64,000 bases of DNA, taken from positions 116,032 to 180,031 of the forward strand of contig RAYQ01000009.1 in assembly GCA_003612395.1 (NCBI GenBank), in the 5' to 3' direction. The position numbers were made by a program, and so were the translations under genes. Every line of letters begins with the position of its first letter. Positions within the stretch are counted from its first letter, which is position 1. The notes under the pieces were generated by a model. That model searched no databases and had not been told where the DNA came from. It saw only the letters and a list, made by a program, of their open reading frames with translations. This document shows, in pieces, positions 9,045 through 16,516 of this stretch. The stretch is from Parablautia intestinalis. GTDB taxonomy: Bacteria > Bacillota > Clostridia > Lachnospirales > Lachnospiraceae.

Positions 9045-9994
9045 CAGAAAATCCCCTCACCTGTTGTTTTCTTTGCTCCCCAGTTACTGATCAGGATCAG
9101 TAATATCGAAATCACGGACTGAATCAGATCCACCGCCGTTGCATATGCAAATCTGCCGTTTGACAACCCTGTTTTAAAAGAGTAGGTCTGCAGAATTTCC
9201 GAAGCGGAATTATTAAAAGTATTTCCAAAAATATATGCCTGCTCAAAATTAGATCCTCCCATACCGCCTCCCAGAAGGCTTCCTATGGACAGGATCAACA
9301 CTGTGATAACAGATGCCTTGATCCCCGGGAGCGTGATATGCCATATTTTTGCCAATCTGCCTGCTCCGTCAATATCCGCCGCTTCATAGAGCTGTGAATC
9401 AATCCCCGCAATGGCCGCCAGAAAGATTATTGCCCAATATCCGGAATTTTTCCACACCGCCATAAAAACAGAAACGCCATAAAAATAATCCGGTGATGTG
9501 AGAAAGGGAACCGGTGCATTTACAAGACCCAGATTTACCAGAATCTCATTTATAATCCCTGTATCCGTATTCAAAAATGCGGTGGCTATGGTATAAAGCA
9601 GCACCCATGAAATGAAGTTGGGCAGATAACTGACTGTCTGTACCAGCCGTTTAAACCAGGTACACCGCATCTCGCTCAGTAATAGCGCCAGCAAAATAGG
9701 CGCCGGAAAACTTAATGCCAGCTTCAGAATGCTGAGCACCAGCGTATTTTTCAGAATTTCTCCGAATCTGTAAAATCCGAAGATCTCACGAAACCATTTT
9801 AAACCCACCCACTCACTCTCAAAAATACCGGCAAATCCCATATTAATAGAATAATTTTTAAAGGCGATGATAATACCGAACAGCGGCAGGTAAGAAAACA
9901 GGAACAGAATTGTCATTCCCGCCAGGGCGATTATCTGTAACTGCCATTGCTTACGAAATTTTCTCCATGTGGATTGTAAACCCTTTCCCATCAT
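9044..9994 (-). CDS. Sugar ABC transporter permease (YteP/LplB type)
   Basis: A 316-residue permease with about six transmembrane segments and an EAA motif (EAADIDGAGRLAKIWHITLP). The order LplB-like, LplC-like, LplA-like is characteristic of this transporter class. It is the first gene after the YesM terminator at 10081-10114, so it needs its own promoter; a TATAAT (10026-10031) without a good -35 suggests activator dependence, probably on the adjacent YesN. Either of two adjacent ATG codons at the start could be used. Confidence 0.9.
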   Translation of the reverse strand: MMGKGLQSTWRKFRKQWQLQIIALAGMTILFLFSYLPLFGIIIAFKNYSINMGFAGIFESEWVGLKWFREIFGFYRFGEILKNTLVLSILKLALSFPAPILLALLLSEMRCTWFKRLVQTVSYLPNFISWVLLYTIATAFLNTDTGIINEILVNLGLVNAPVPFLTSPDYFYGVSVFMAVWKNSGYWAIIFLAAIAGIDSQLYEAADIDGAGRLAKIWHITLPGIKASVITVLILSIGSLLGGGMGGSNFEQAYIFGNTFNNSASEILQTYSFKTGLSNGRFAYATAVDLIQSVISILLILISNWGAKKTTGEGIF

Positions 9995-10025
9995 TCATTT
10001 CTGCCTTTCTTTTTTCTTATTACTG

Positions 10026-10031
10026 ATTATA
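10026..10031 (-). promoter_or_regulatory. Possible activator-dependent -10 box
   Basis: A perfect TATAAT on the minus strand about 30 bp before the permease start. No recognisable -35 lies 16-18 bp upstream, only a T-rich stretch, which would fit a promoter that needs the YesN activator. Weak call. Confidence 0.3.
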
Positions 10032-10080
10032 AAAAGAAAAAATGGTTACAAAAAGAGGAAAAAAACATGGATTATAAGGA

Positions 10081-10114
10081 AAAAAAGAAGAACCGGCTTT
10101 TCTGTCCGGTTCTT
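10081..10114 (-). terminator. Rho-independent terminator after yesM
   Basis: On the minus strand a 9-bp stem AAGAACCGG/CCGGTTCTT (arms 10106-10114 and 10088-10096) with a 9-nt loop is followed by a T-run. It lies just after the YesM stop at 10117 and separates the regulators from the transporter genes. Confidence 0.9.
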
Positions 10115-10116
10115 CC

Positions 10117-11892
10117 TTATTCTGTAGCTGTCTCTTCCAGGCTGCCGCCAAATTTCACATATACGCATGTTCCTTCTCCCAGGCGGCTTTCAAATCGCAG
10201 TCCATAGTCTCTGCCGCAGTAAAGCCGGATTCTTTCATCAATATTTCTGATCCCATATCCATGCTGTTCTGAACCATGTGCCAGCAAAATGCCATCCAAT
10301 ACCTCCTGCGGCATTCCTTCGCCGTTATCCCGTACCATCAGGATCAGCCCCTCCTCCTCACGCCATCCATAGACTTCAATCTCACATTCCTCCCTCTTTT
10401 CCTTCACCAGGAAACCATGCTGGACTGCGTTTTCAATCAATGGCTGCAACGTAATCTTAGGTATCTGCGTATCCATCATCTCATCAGGAATTTCGATAAT
10501 CAGGTCAATATCCATGTCAAACCTGTAATTTTGCAGATCTATATAATTCCGCGCCTGTTCAATCTCATCTCTGATTCTTACGATCTCCCTGCCCTGGTTA
10601 AGGCTCAATCTGTAAAAATCCGCAAGCTTACAGGCTATATCACTGATCTCTTCATTGTTAACGTTCCTTGCCTTCCAGTTAATCAAATCCAGTGTATTAT
10701 ACAGGAAATGAGGATTGATCTGGGACTGCATCAGACTTAGCTCCAGCTTTCTCTTATCCCGTTCATCTGCAATCCTTGAAGTATGGAGAGCCTGCATCCT
10801 GCCAAGCATGTCCTTATAGTAATCCTCCAGGACATCCAGTTCATCCCTGTCTCCAATGATTCCTTCCCCGGGATCTTCTACCCTGTCCTCCAGGCGCTCT
10901 CCCATTTCCTGTTGAAGATGCCGGATCCTGTCAACAATATCAGCAGTATATCGTTTGTCAAAACGCCTGTAGATCAATATCAATACCAAAAACAGAATAA
11001 TCCATATCGCAAAAATTCTTAAAAACCCATCCAGAAAAAACAGCTTTGGTATCATCATCACCATCAGCCAATCCGTTCCTTTGACCAGCTGCGCGTGAAC
11101 ATAATAATCTCCATACCTGCTTTGGAACACTGTCCACCCACTGTCCCCTTTCCATTCCCGTGAAAACTCAGACAGATATTTTTCTTCCTCATCAGGAAAG
11201 CAGTCCGCCCCTTCTTTAACTAAAAGCAGATCTCTGTCCTGTGAATAAAGATAAACCGATGCTTTCGCACCTCCCGGAATAATCAAATCCTGAATCTCCT
11301 CTTTTCTGATGCATACCTTTTGGAATGCAATGGGATCCGTATTCTCCCCGATCTTTCTGATAAAAGGAAATGCTTCAACAGGCCGGGCCAGATTCGTCAT
11401 TCTTATTTTCTCCGGCATCAGCCATATATAAGAAGATTCGCTCTTCCGAAACGCCGCAAATTCAGGATAGTCTTCCAGCTCCGAAATAGAATGGAAGGTA
11501 ATATTATCCTGATACAGGGTTCCCTTGTCCAGATAAAGGGTAATAGGATACAAAGATAATGCACCCGTGAGGACTGCCAGCTGAGCCTCAATATTCCGCT
11601 TGGCATAGTATTTCCCTGTTCCCTCTCCATTTTCCTTCTGCATGGACTCAATGACGATCCGGGAGTTCTGTATCATATAGGACACATAATAATACTGGGA
11701 AATCCTGTTTTCCACAGCATTGTTTATCTGCATAAATTCCTGCATGGATGTTTCCAGAATACTGTTATAAATCGCATTTCTGGCCCACAGGGAAATGATC
11801 GCCATACCGGCCCAAAAACATACGAAAATGGTGTAAAAATATTTGCGAAGCAGTTTCTTCCTGATGCCGCCCCCTTTTTTTCGGACTCTCAT
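10117..11892 (-). CDS. Sensor histidine kinase, YesM/LytS type
   Basis: A 591-residue membrane kinase. It has an N-terminal transmembrane segment (about residues 20-40), a large extracytoplasmic sensor domain, a second segment (about 285-305), then the His_kinase domain with QINPHFLYNTLDLINW, where the His is the phosphorylation site, and a GHKL ATPase with LQPLIENAVQHG and the glycine boxes GEGM and GYGIRN. Its ATG overlaps the stop of the AraC-type reading frame as ATGA, so kinase and regulator are co-translated. It probably senses an extracellular sugar or the loaded binding protein and controls the transporter downstream. Confidence 0.92.
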   Translation of the reverse strand: MRVRKKGGGIRKKLLRKYFYTIFVCFWAGMAIISLWARNAIYNSILETSMQEFMQINNAVENRISQYYYVSYMIQNSRIVIESMQKENGEGTGKYYAKRNIEAQLAVLTGALSLYPITLYLDKGTLYQDNITFHSISELEDYPEFAAFRKSESSYIWLMPEKIRMTNLARPVEAFPFIRKIGENTDPIAFQKVCIRKEEIQDLIIPGGAKASVYLYSQDRDLLLVKEGADCFPDEEEKYLSEFSREWKGDSGWTVFQSRYGDYYVHAQLVKGTDWLMVMMIPKLFFLDGFLRIFAIWIILFLVLILIYRRFDKRYTADIVDRIRHLQQEMGERLEDRVEDPGEGIIGDRDELDVLEDYYKDMLGRMQALHTSRIADERDKRKLELSLMQSQINPHFLYNTLDLINWKARNVNNEEISDIACKLADFYRLSLNQGREIVRIRDEIEQARNYIDLQNYRFDMDIDLIIEIPDEMMDTQIPKITLQPLIENAVQHGFLVKEKREECEIEVYGWREEEGLILMVRDNGEGMPQEVLDGILLAHGSEQHGYGIRNIDERIRLYCGRDYGLRFESRLGEGTCVYVKFGGSLEETATE

Positions 11893-12905
11893 CGTTGCTG
11901 CCCCTGCTTTCTATAGTCTGAGGGCGCCATCCCGTATTCTTTCCGGAATGCCTTTGCCCAATAGTTGGCGTCCCCATAACCGGAAGCCTGGGCGATAGCT
12001 CCCAAAGATAACTCCGAAGCCTCCAAAAGCCTGCGGGAATGCTCCAGTCGGGTGCTTCGGATGAATTGTCCCAGAGTAATACCTGTCTTTTCTTTAAAAA
12101 CAGCAGTCATATACTGTGGCGTAAGCCCCACTGCATCCGCAATGTCCCTTATAGAAAGGTTCGCATCTCCAAAACCGGTTCTGACATACCGGATAACCTG
12201 GTCGATTTTCAAACTTCCTGAGAGAAAGCTCTCCTTATTTTCAAAATATGCGCTGATATTTTTCTTCAGGCAGACATAGCATTCTTCTATGGTTTCAAAA
12301 TTACAGAATTGCAGCCACAGATAATTCTGCTCCGCCTCCCTCTCCAGTAATTTCTCAGTTCCATCGGATTTATGCAGTATTGCAATCTGAAAGCTGAAAA
12401 AGATATTTTTCACATTATCCGGAAGGGAATCTTTCTGTTCCTTCAGATAAAGATAGCTCTGCTCCGCCAGGTCCAATGCCTGCCGGGCTTCCGTCTCAAG
12501 AAGCGCAAGCTCAAAATTTTTTAACGGAACCTGCGCCGGATCGGCAACCTGCTTCTCTTTTTCCTCCTGTTGCACAAAACTGCCATAGCCCGTGAAAAAA
12601 AATTTTTGGAAGCGACACACTGCCTGAGTATACAGCTCCGGTATCTTTTCATAACCGCTTTTTCTCTCGCTGATAGAAATAAAATAGGAATTACTCTCTA
12701 TCCTCTTTTCTGAAAAATCTGCCAGAAACCTCTCCAGATAGTTAAACCCTCTTACATAATATTCGTCTCTGGAAAAAGCAAACAGGCAGGCAAGGATTCC
12801 CTCCCTGCTTTCCTCATAGATCCGCCTTGTTTTGCCAAAATATGTTTCCAGCAATTCCTGTAATCTTTCCAGCGCACCGGCCATATCCCTGTATTTGATA
12901 ATCAT
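11889..12905 (-). CDS. AraC-type DNA-binding part of a split YesN regulator
   Basis: A 338-residue frame ending in a typical AraC helix-turn-helix pair (IRDIADAVGLTPQYMTAVFK, then LGAIAQASGYGDANYWAKAF). The N-terminal 230 residues match the middle domain found between receiver and HTH in YesN proteins. Its ATG overlaps the stop codon of the receiver frame (ATGA). Adding one G to the run of nine G at 12942-12950 would fuse both frames into one protein of about 525 residues, close to the intact 528-residue YesN at 54727-56313. So this is half of a frameshifted, phase-variable, or wrongly sequenced gene. A separate life by coupled translation is possible but less likely. Confidence 0.8.
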   Translation of the reverse strand: MIIKYRDMAGALERLQELLETYFGKTRRIYEESREGILACLFAFSRDEYYVRGFNYLERFLADFSEKRIESNSYFISISERKSGYEKIPELYTQAVCRFQKFFFTGYGSFVQQEEKEKQVADPAQVPLKNFELALLETEARQALDLAEQSYLYLKEQKDSLPDNVKNIFFSFQIAILHKSDGTEKLLEREAEQNYLWLQFCNFETIEECYVCLKKNISAYFENKESFLSGSLKIDQVIRYVRTGFGDANLSIRDIADAVGLTPQYMTAVFKEKTGITLGQFIRSTRLEHSRRLLEASELSLGAIAQASGYGDANYWAKAFRKEYGMAPSDYRKQGQQR

Positions 12906-13465
12906 ACACAGGAAATCATTTTCTTTACCGATACGGTCTTTCCCCCCCCCATGCTTTCCATCAGCTCATCTTCCCATACGCCATGTACAAGGTTCTTAAA
13001 AACCTGTTCCCCCATCTGATCCGCATAGGCGTTCAGAATATCCGCCGCCAGGGCAACCTTCGCTTCCTGTTTCCTGTTCCTTTGTATTTTTTCAACTGCC
13101 TTCCGGACAGTTTCCTCCATTCGTTCCGGATGGACTGGCTTCTCAATGTAATCCTCCACTTCCAGCCGGATAGCCCCTTTGAAATATTCCAGATCCGAAT
13201 AGGCACTCATAAAAATTATTCTGCACTGCATACCCTTTTTCCTGACATACCCTACCAACTGTATCCCGTCCATCTTTGGCAGCCGGATATCAGAAATAAT
13301 GATATCCGGAGTATGATTTTTCAAGTATGCAATCACCTGTTCCGCCGATTCAAAGGTTTCCACCTGATCAACGCCGAGCTGTTTCCATCTGATATGCCGG
13401 AGCAAACCTTTTCTCACAGATATCTCATCATCCAGTACAATTGCGGTAATCTTGTCAGATTTCAT
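12902..13465 (-). CDS. Receiver-domain part of a split YesN regulator
   Basis: A 187-residue frame with a complete receiver domain: acidic pair LDDE near the N-terminus, phospho-acceptor Asp in DIIISDIRLPKMDG, Ser/Thr switch in FMSAYSD and the Lys in YIEKPVHPE. It goes out of frame after MESMGGGK, where the coding strand has nine G in a row. Start chosen at the ATG at 13465, preceded by GAGAGGTG; an in-frame ATG at 13489 lacks a site. Alone it would be a receiver without an output domain; see the AraC-type half at 11889-12905. Confidence 0.8.
   Translation of the reverse strand: MKSDKITAIVLDDEISVRKGLLRHIRWKQLGVDQVETFESAEQVIAYLKNHTPDIIISDIRLPKMDGIQLVGYVRKKGMQCRIIFMSAYSDLEYFKGAIRLEVEDYIEKPVHPERMEETVRKAVEKIQRNRKQEAKVALAADILNAYADQMGEQVFKNLVHGVWEDELMESMGGGKTVSVKKMISCV
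12942..12950 (-). other. Homopolymer G9 frameshift site in yesN
   Basis: The coding strand has nine consecutive G. With nine, the receiver frame ends 13 codons later; with ten, the frame stays open through KDRIGKENDFLC into the AraC-type frame. This is a site of slippage, either biological or technical. Confidence 0.85.
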
Positions 13466-13492
13466 TTTCTGCACCTCTCGCGTCCACATCTA

Positions 13493-13703
13493 TTAAAAAC
13501 AGGGAAACTTGGCTTCCCGGACAAGCGAAACCGTCACATACTCCGCTCTGACCACATCCATCGTTCTCCCATAGGATTTATAGAGACTTGCACAGGCTCG
13601 CTTTATAAAAATCATTTCAAATTTAAGTTCCTCTCTATCCTTTGCAAACTCCAGATTCACAGCAGCTACGAAACCCGAATGCCATTATATTTGTCTCTTT
13701 CAT
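13493..13703 (-). pseudogene. Decayed small gene or leader ORF upstream of yesN
   Basis: A 22-codon ORF (13635-13703) starts at an ATG with AAGGAG six bases upstream and contains a C-C pair and a later C. A second frame (13493-13684, 63 codons without its own start) overlaps it and reads like protein (DREELKFEMIFIKRACASLY). One frameshift would join them into a protein of about 70 residues. I do not recognise the family. It sits between a good promoter (13728-13756) and yesN, so it may also be a translated leader of that operon. Confidence 0.35.
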
Positions 13704-13727
13704 GGAAAACTCCTTTATATTAATTAA

Positions 13728-13756
13728 ATTATAGCATCATTTTTACAGTATTACAA
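13728..13756 (-). promoter_or_regulatory. Promoter upstream of the yesN-yesM operon
   Basis: On the minus strand TTGTAA (13751-13756) and a perfect TATAAT (13728-13733) are spaced by 17 bp. The next good ribosome binding site serves the small ORF at 13703; yesN starts about 260 bp downstream. Confidence 0.6.
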
Positions 13757-13902
13757 TATTGACCAAATCCCTTGAAATTGTCTGGTTACTGATTTCCGGC
13801 AGAATCCAGTACCGCCTTTCTGTCATAGTGTCGCCTAATACTATGCACCAACACATCTATATGGACGCAGAACTAGCTGTACGGCAAAAATTGGGGGAAT
13901 AC

Positions 13903-13931
13903 AAAAAGAACGCCCATTTTAGACGTTCTTT
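13903..13931 (-). terminator. Terminator of tRNA-Leu(UAG)
   Basis: An 8-bp stem AAAGAACG/CGTTCTTT with an 11-nt loop, followed on the minus strand by TTTTTG, directly after the tRNA. Confidence 0.85.
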
Positions 13932-13934
13932 AAC

Positions 13935-14014
13935 TGCGGATAACAGGACTCGAACCTGCACGGTCTCCCAATGGCACCTAAAACCATCGCGTCTGCCAAT
14001 TCCGCCATATCCGC
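13935..14014 (-). tRNA. tRNA-Leu (anticodon UAG)
   Basis: The minus strand folds as a class II tRNA: acceptor GCGGATA/TATCCGC, anticodon stem ATGGT/GCCAT with loop TTTAGGT (anticodon TAG), a short variable arm and the T-arm with GGTTCGAGTCC. CCA is not encoded. It stands alone with its own terminator. Confidence 0.93.
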
Positions 14015-14139
14015 TTAAACTGTCCGGATAACCGGACATAAAATTTTATGTAACTTATCTTAACATTCTAAGATTTTACTGTCAACTTATTCTGATGAAA
14101 AAGTCATAAAGCCCGAAACAGGCTGATGGAAATAAATAT

Positions 14140-14613
14140 TTATCCCTCTGCCAGTTTACACACATCCACCCAGCCTTCCTCTCCGGCGTACTTTTCCATC
14201 TCCGGCATGGTAAGCTCAATGGCGCTGTTACTGCTGCCGCAGGCGGGAAACACCGTCTCAAACCGTTTTAAAGATTCATCCAGATAAACCTTCACGCCCG
14301 GCTTCACCGCAAAGGGGCAGACCCCTCCAACGGCATGTCCCACCAGCTCCACCACCTCGTCCGGCGAGAGCATCTTTGCCTTTGTGCCAAACTGCTTTTT
14401 ATATTTTCCATTGTCTATCTTAACGTCCCCGGCCGCCACCACTAAAATTGCCTGTCCGTCCACCATAAAGGAAAGCGTTTTTGCAATCCTTGCAGGCTCG
14501 CATCCAAGGGCCTGCGCCGCCAGGGCAACCGTTGCGCTGGATACCTCAAACTCCTGGATTCTTTCTTCCATTCCATATTTTCTAAAATACTCTTTCACTC
14601 TGTCAATCGCCAC
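14140..14613 (-). CDS. YbaK/EbsC-family aminoacyl-tRNA deacylase
   Basis: A 157-residue single-domain protein of the YbaK/ProX editing family, which hydrolyses mischarged tRNAs such as Cys-tRNA(Pro). The typical core is visible: an AAQALGCEPARIAKTLSF segment with the conserved Lys, DVKIDNGKYKKQFG, and the glycine-rich VGGVCPFAV loop. The length equals the family norm. Its start overlaps the end of the nitroreductase gene by 11 bp, so the two are probably co-transcribed. Exact tRNA specificity cannot be read from the sequence. Confidence 0.88.
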   Translation of the reverse strand: MAIDRVKEYFRKYGMEERIQEFEVSSATVALAAQALGCEPARIAKTLSFMVDGQAILVVAAGDVKIDNGKYKKQFGTKAKMLSPDEVVELVGHAVGGVCPFAVKPGVKVYLDESLKRFETVFPACGSSNSAIELTMPEMEKYAGEEGWVDVCKLAEG

Positions 14614-15358
14614 AGCTCCATTCCTCCTTATCCTTACCGAACGCCTCCAGATAAACCTTCACAGAACGGCTCATCTCTCTGGCAAAATCAGAATTATATT
14701 TCCTCTCGCAAAAACGGCTGATCCACTCATCAAAGGTCACTCTTTCACATTCCTTATCAAACATGCGCCGAATCTCGTCTCCTCTTCTACACCGGTAGCC
14801 GTTTTCCTGCACAATATCCTCAAGACGGCATCTTCGCGGCTTCGGACGCTCCTTCTGCTGTTCCGTGGGATAGCCGAACACCAGCATGACCGCCGGAAAA
14901 ACATACTCCGGCAAATGTAAAAGAGTCCTGTGCGTTTCGCAATTCTCCATAATGTCTCCGATATAACAGGAGCCGATTCCCATACTCTGGGCCGCCGTAA
15001 CAGCATTTTGTGCCGCTATGTTCGCATCCGACACCGCAAGCATCAAATCGCCTGGTCCCGGTTTTCTCGGCCTGCAGCCTCCCTCTAAAAAAGCATCGTA
15101 CCATTTTTGTAAATCCGCGCAAAAGATAAGTGCCATCTTTGCCTTAGCAATAAAAGGCTGATTATCACAGGTTACAGACAGTTTTTCTTTTAGATTTTCA
15201 TCCGTAATGTCAAGAATTGTGTATAGCTGCTGGTTTCCTGCCGTAGGAGCCGCCATTGCAGCGTACAAAATTTCCTTTTTCTGCTGTGCGGTAATCTCCT
15301 GTTCCGTAAAAACGCGCACGGATTTTCTTCTGTGCAAATCCTGAATAATCTCATTCAT
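14603..15358 (-). CDS. Nitroreductase-family FMN oxidoreductase
   Basis: A 251-residue protein of the nitroreductase fold. The N-terminus RRKSVRVFTEQEIT has the Arg/Ser FMN-phosphate contact pattern, APTAGNQQLY follows as usual, and MGIGSCYIGDI and PAVMLVFGYP are family-typical. Such enzymes use NAD(P)H to reduce nitro groups, quinones or flavins. The C-terminal 50 residues are rich in charged residues and Cys-Glu-Arg and extend beyond the minimal fold. Substrate unknown. Confidence 0.85.
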   Translation of the reverse strand: MNEIIQDLHRRKSVRVFTEQEITAQQKKEILYAAMAAPTAGNQQLYTILDITDENLKEKLSVTCDNQPFIAKAKMALIFCADLQKWYDAFLEGGCRPRKPGPGDLMLAVSDANIAAQNAVTAAQSMGIGSCYIGDIMENCETHRTLLHLPEYVFPAVMLVFGYPTEQQKERPKPRRCRLEDIVQENGYRCRRGDEIRRMFDKECERVTFDEWISRFCERKYNSDFAREMSRSVKVYLEAFGKDKEEWSCGD

Positions 15359-15376
15359 CTCTTATCCTCCATTCCC

Positions 15377-15409
15377 GAGCGTATTTGAAAAATCATTCCC
15401 ACCACCTGC
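15377..15409 (+). repeat. Half copy of a dispersed hairpin element
   Basis: The stretch from GAGCGTATTTGAAAAATC to CACCACCTGC matches the left half of the palindromic element at 27429-27486 with about four differences. The right inverted arm is missing here. Confidence 0.5.
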
Positions 15410-15456
15410 ACGCCCCGGCTTTATCTGCAAAGCTGCCGCTGCCAAAAATTTAATGC

Positions 15457-15726
15457 CTAATAAAATTCCAGCCGTATTCCGGCATTTTCCTTTGCCGCCG
15501 CACGGACCACCTTCACCAGCGCCTTTGCATAGTTTCCCAAATGGCTTTCCAAAGCATCCTGATTCCAAAACTGCAGATCCGTCTCCTCACCTGCATCCGT
15601 CAGGCAGTCATATAAAGCGTCCAGATTCCTCCCATACCATTCCGGAAAGTCCAGCGCTTTGCTTAGGATATCATGAAGCATATCCCTGGTTTCTATTTCA
15701 TTTCCGTCTATAATGCAAATACGCAT
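15457..15726 (-). CDS. Barstar-family ribonuclease inhibitor
   Basis: An 89-residue protein that matches barstar in length and pattern: a short beta strand MRICIIDGNEI, then the helix with FPEWYGRNLDALYDCLTD, the segment with the conserved Trp-Tyr-Gly-x-Asn-Leu-Asp-Ala that contacts the nuclease active site, and a C-terminal strand. It would be cytoplasmic. It lies 75 bp downstream of a barnase-type gene on the same strand, so the pair is a nuclease with its own inhibitor that protects the producing cell before export. Confidence 0.92.
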   Translation of the reverse strand: MRICIIDGNEIETRDMLHDILSKALDFPEWYGRNLDALYDCLTDAGEETDLQFWNQDALESHLGNYAKALVKVVRAAAKENAGIRLEFY

Positions 15727-15801
15727 AATCCTCTCCTTGCGAAATTCTTATAGTCAATAACTCTGCCTGCAGGCAATGATCTTTCGCCTCTGACACCTTC
15801 T

Positions 15802-16308
15802 TTATTCTTCACCATACAAAAGCTCAAAAGACTGATAATGATCCTGCGTATAATAAATCAGACCATCATTGGAAAACACAATACGCTTTGCGCCGCGCTT
15901 CCCGACTCCAAGAGTATCGATATCGCATTCTGTATAAAACCGTCCGTCTTTTTCAGGCAAAAGCCCCTCATAATTTCCAAACCGGCTTCCGCCAATACAC
16001 ATTCCCGGCGCATAGGGCTCCAGAGATCCCCCTGTCCATCCCAGATCTTCCGCTTCCTTTTTCGTAATAAAATTAGAGGGCAGCCGGCCATATAAATGAA
16101 TATACAAAGCCACATCTTCCATGGAAGTATACGTACCATCCCTGTGCAGCTCTTCATTTTCACTTTTGTCCTCTAAAGTCTCTTGCAGGCTTTCCCCTGT
16201 AATGCTATCTTCCGACCCGGCACTGCTTTCCTTTGCCTTGCCGGCGCCGCAGCCGGCCAGCAGAAATATCAGCAAAAACACTGTCAAAAACCACAGTTTT
16301 CTTTTCAT
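15802..16308 (-). CDS. Barnase-type guanyl-specific RNase with lipoprotein signal
   Basis: A 168-residue protein. Residues 1-20 form a lipoprotein signal ending in lipobox L-A-G-C (Cys20); residues 21-58 are a Ser/Glu-rich linker; residues 59-168 align with barnase: LPSNFITKKEAEDLGW, the Glu in YTECDI (E127), arginines 138 and 142, and the His in DHYQ (H157), the known catalytic set. So the enzyme looks active and should sit on the outer membrane face rather than being freely secreted. The start is the ATG at 16308, seven bases after GGAGG; an ATG at 16314 is too close to that site. It is followed by a barstar gene. Possible roles are RNA scavenging or contact competition. Confidence 0.92.
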   Translation of the reverse strand: MKRKLWFLTVFLLIFLLAGCGAGKAKESSAGSEDSITGESLQETLEDKSENEELHRDGTYTSMEDVALYIHLYGRLPSNFITKKEAEDLGWTGGSLEPYAPGMCIGGSRFGNYEGLLPEKDGRFYTECDIDTLGVGKRGAKRIVFSNDGLIYYTQDHYQSFELLYGEE

Positions 16309-16413
16309 ATCCATACCTCCCGTATTGCAGACTTTGCTACACTTTCTACTTATTTTATAGAAATGGTATTTACCCGTCAAGCAATTATTCCTGCCTGTTT
16401 AGAAATATTAAGC

Positions 16414-16442
16414 TTGCCTTTAAACTGTAACACCACTATAAT
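16414..16442 (+). promoter_or_regulatory. Promoter of the hybrid histidine kinase
   Basis: TTGCCT (16414-16419) and a perfect TATAAT (16437-16442) are spaced by 17 bp, about 75 bp before the start codon. Confidence 0.7.
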
Positions 16443-16516
16443 TAGAAATAAGTTCATAACAAATATGGCTTATTTCAATCATTGTCCATGGCAAAAGATT
16501 TACAGGAGGAAAACAC

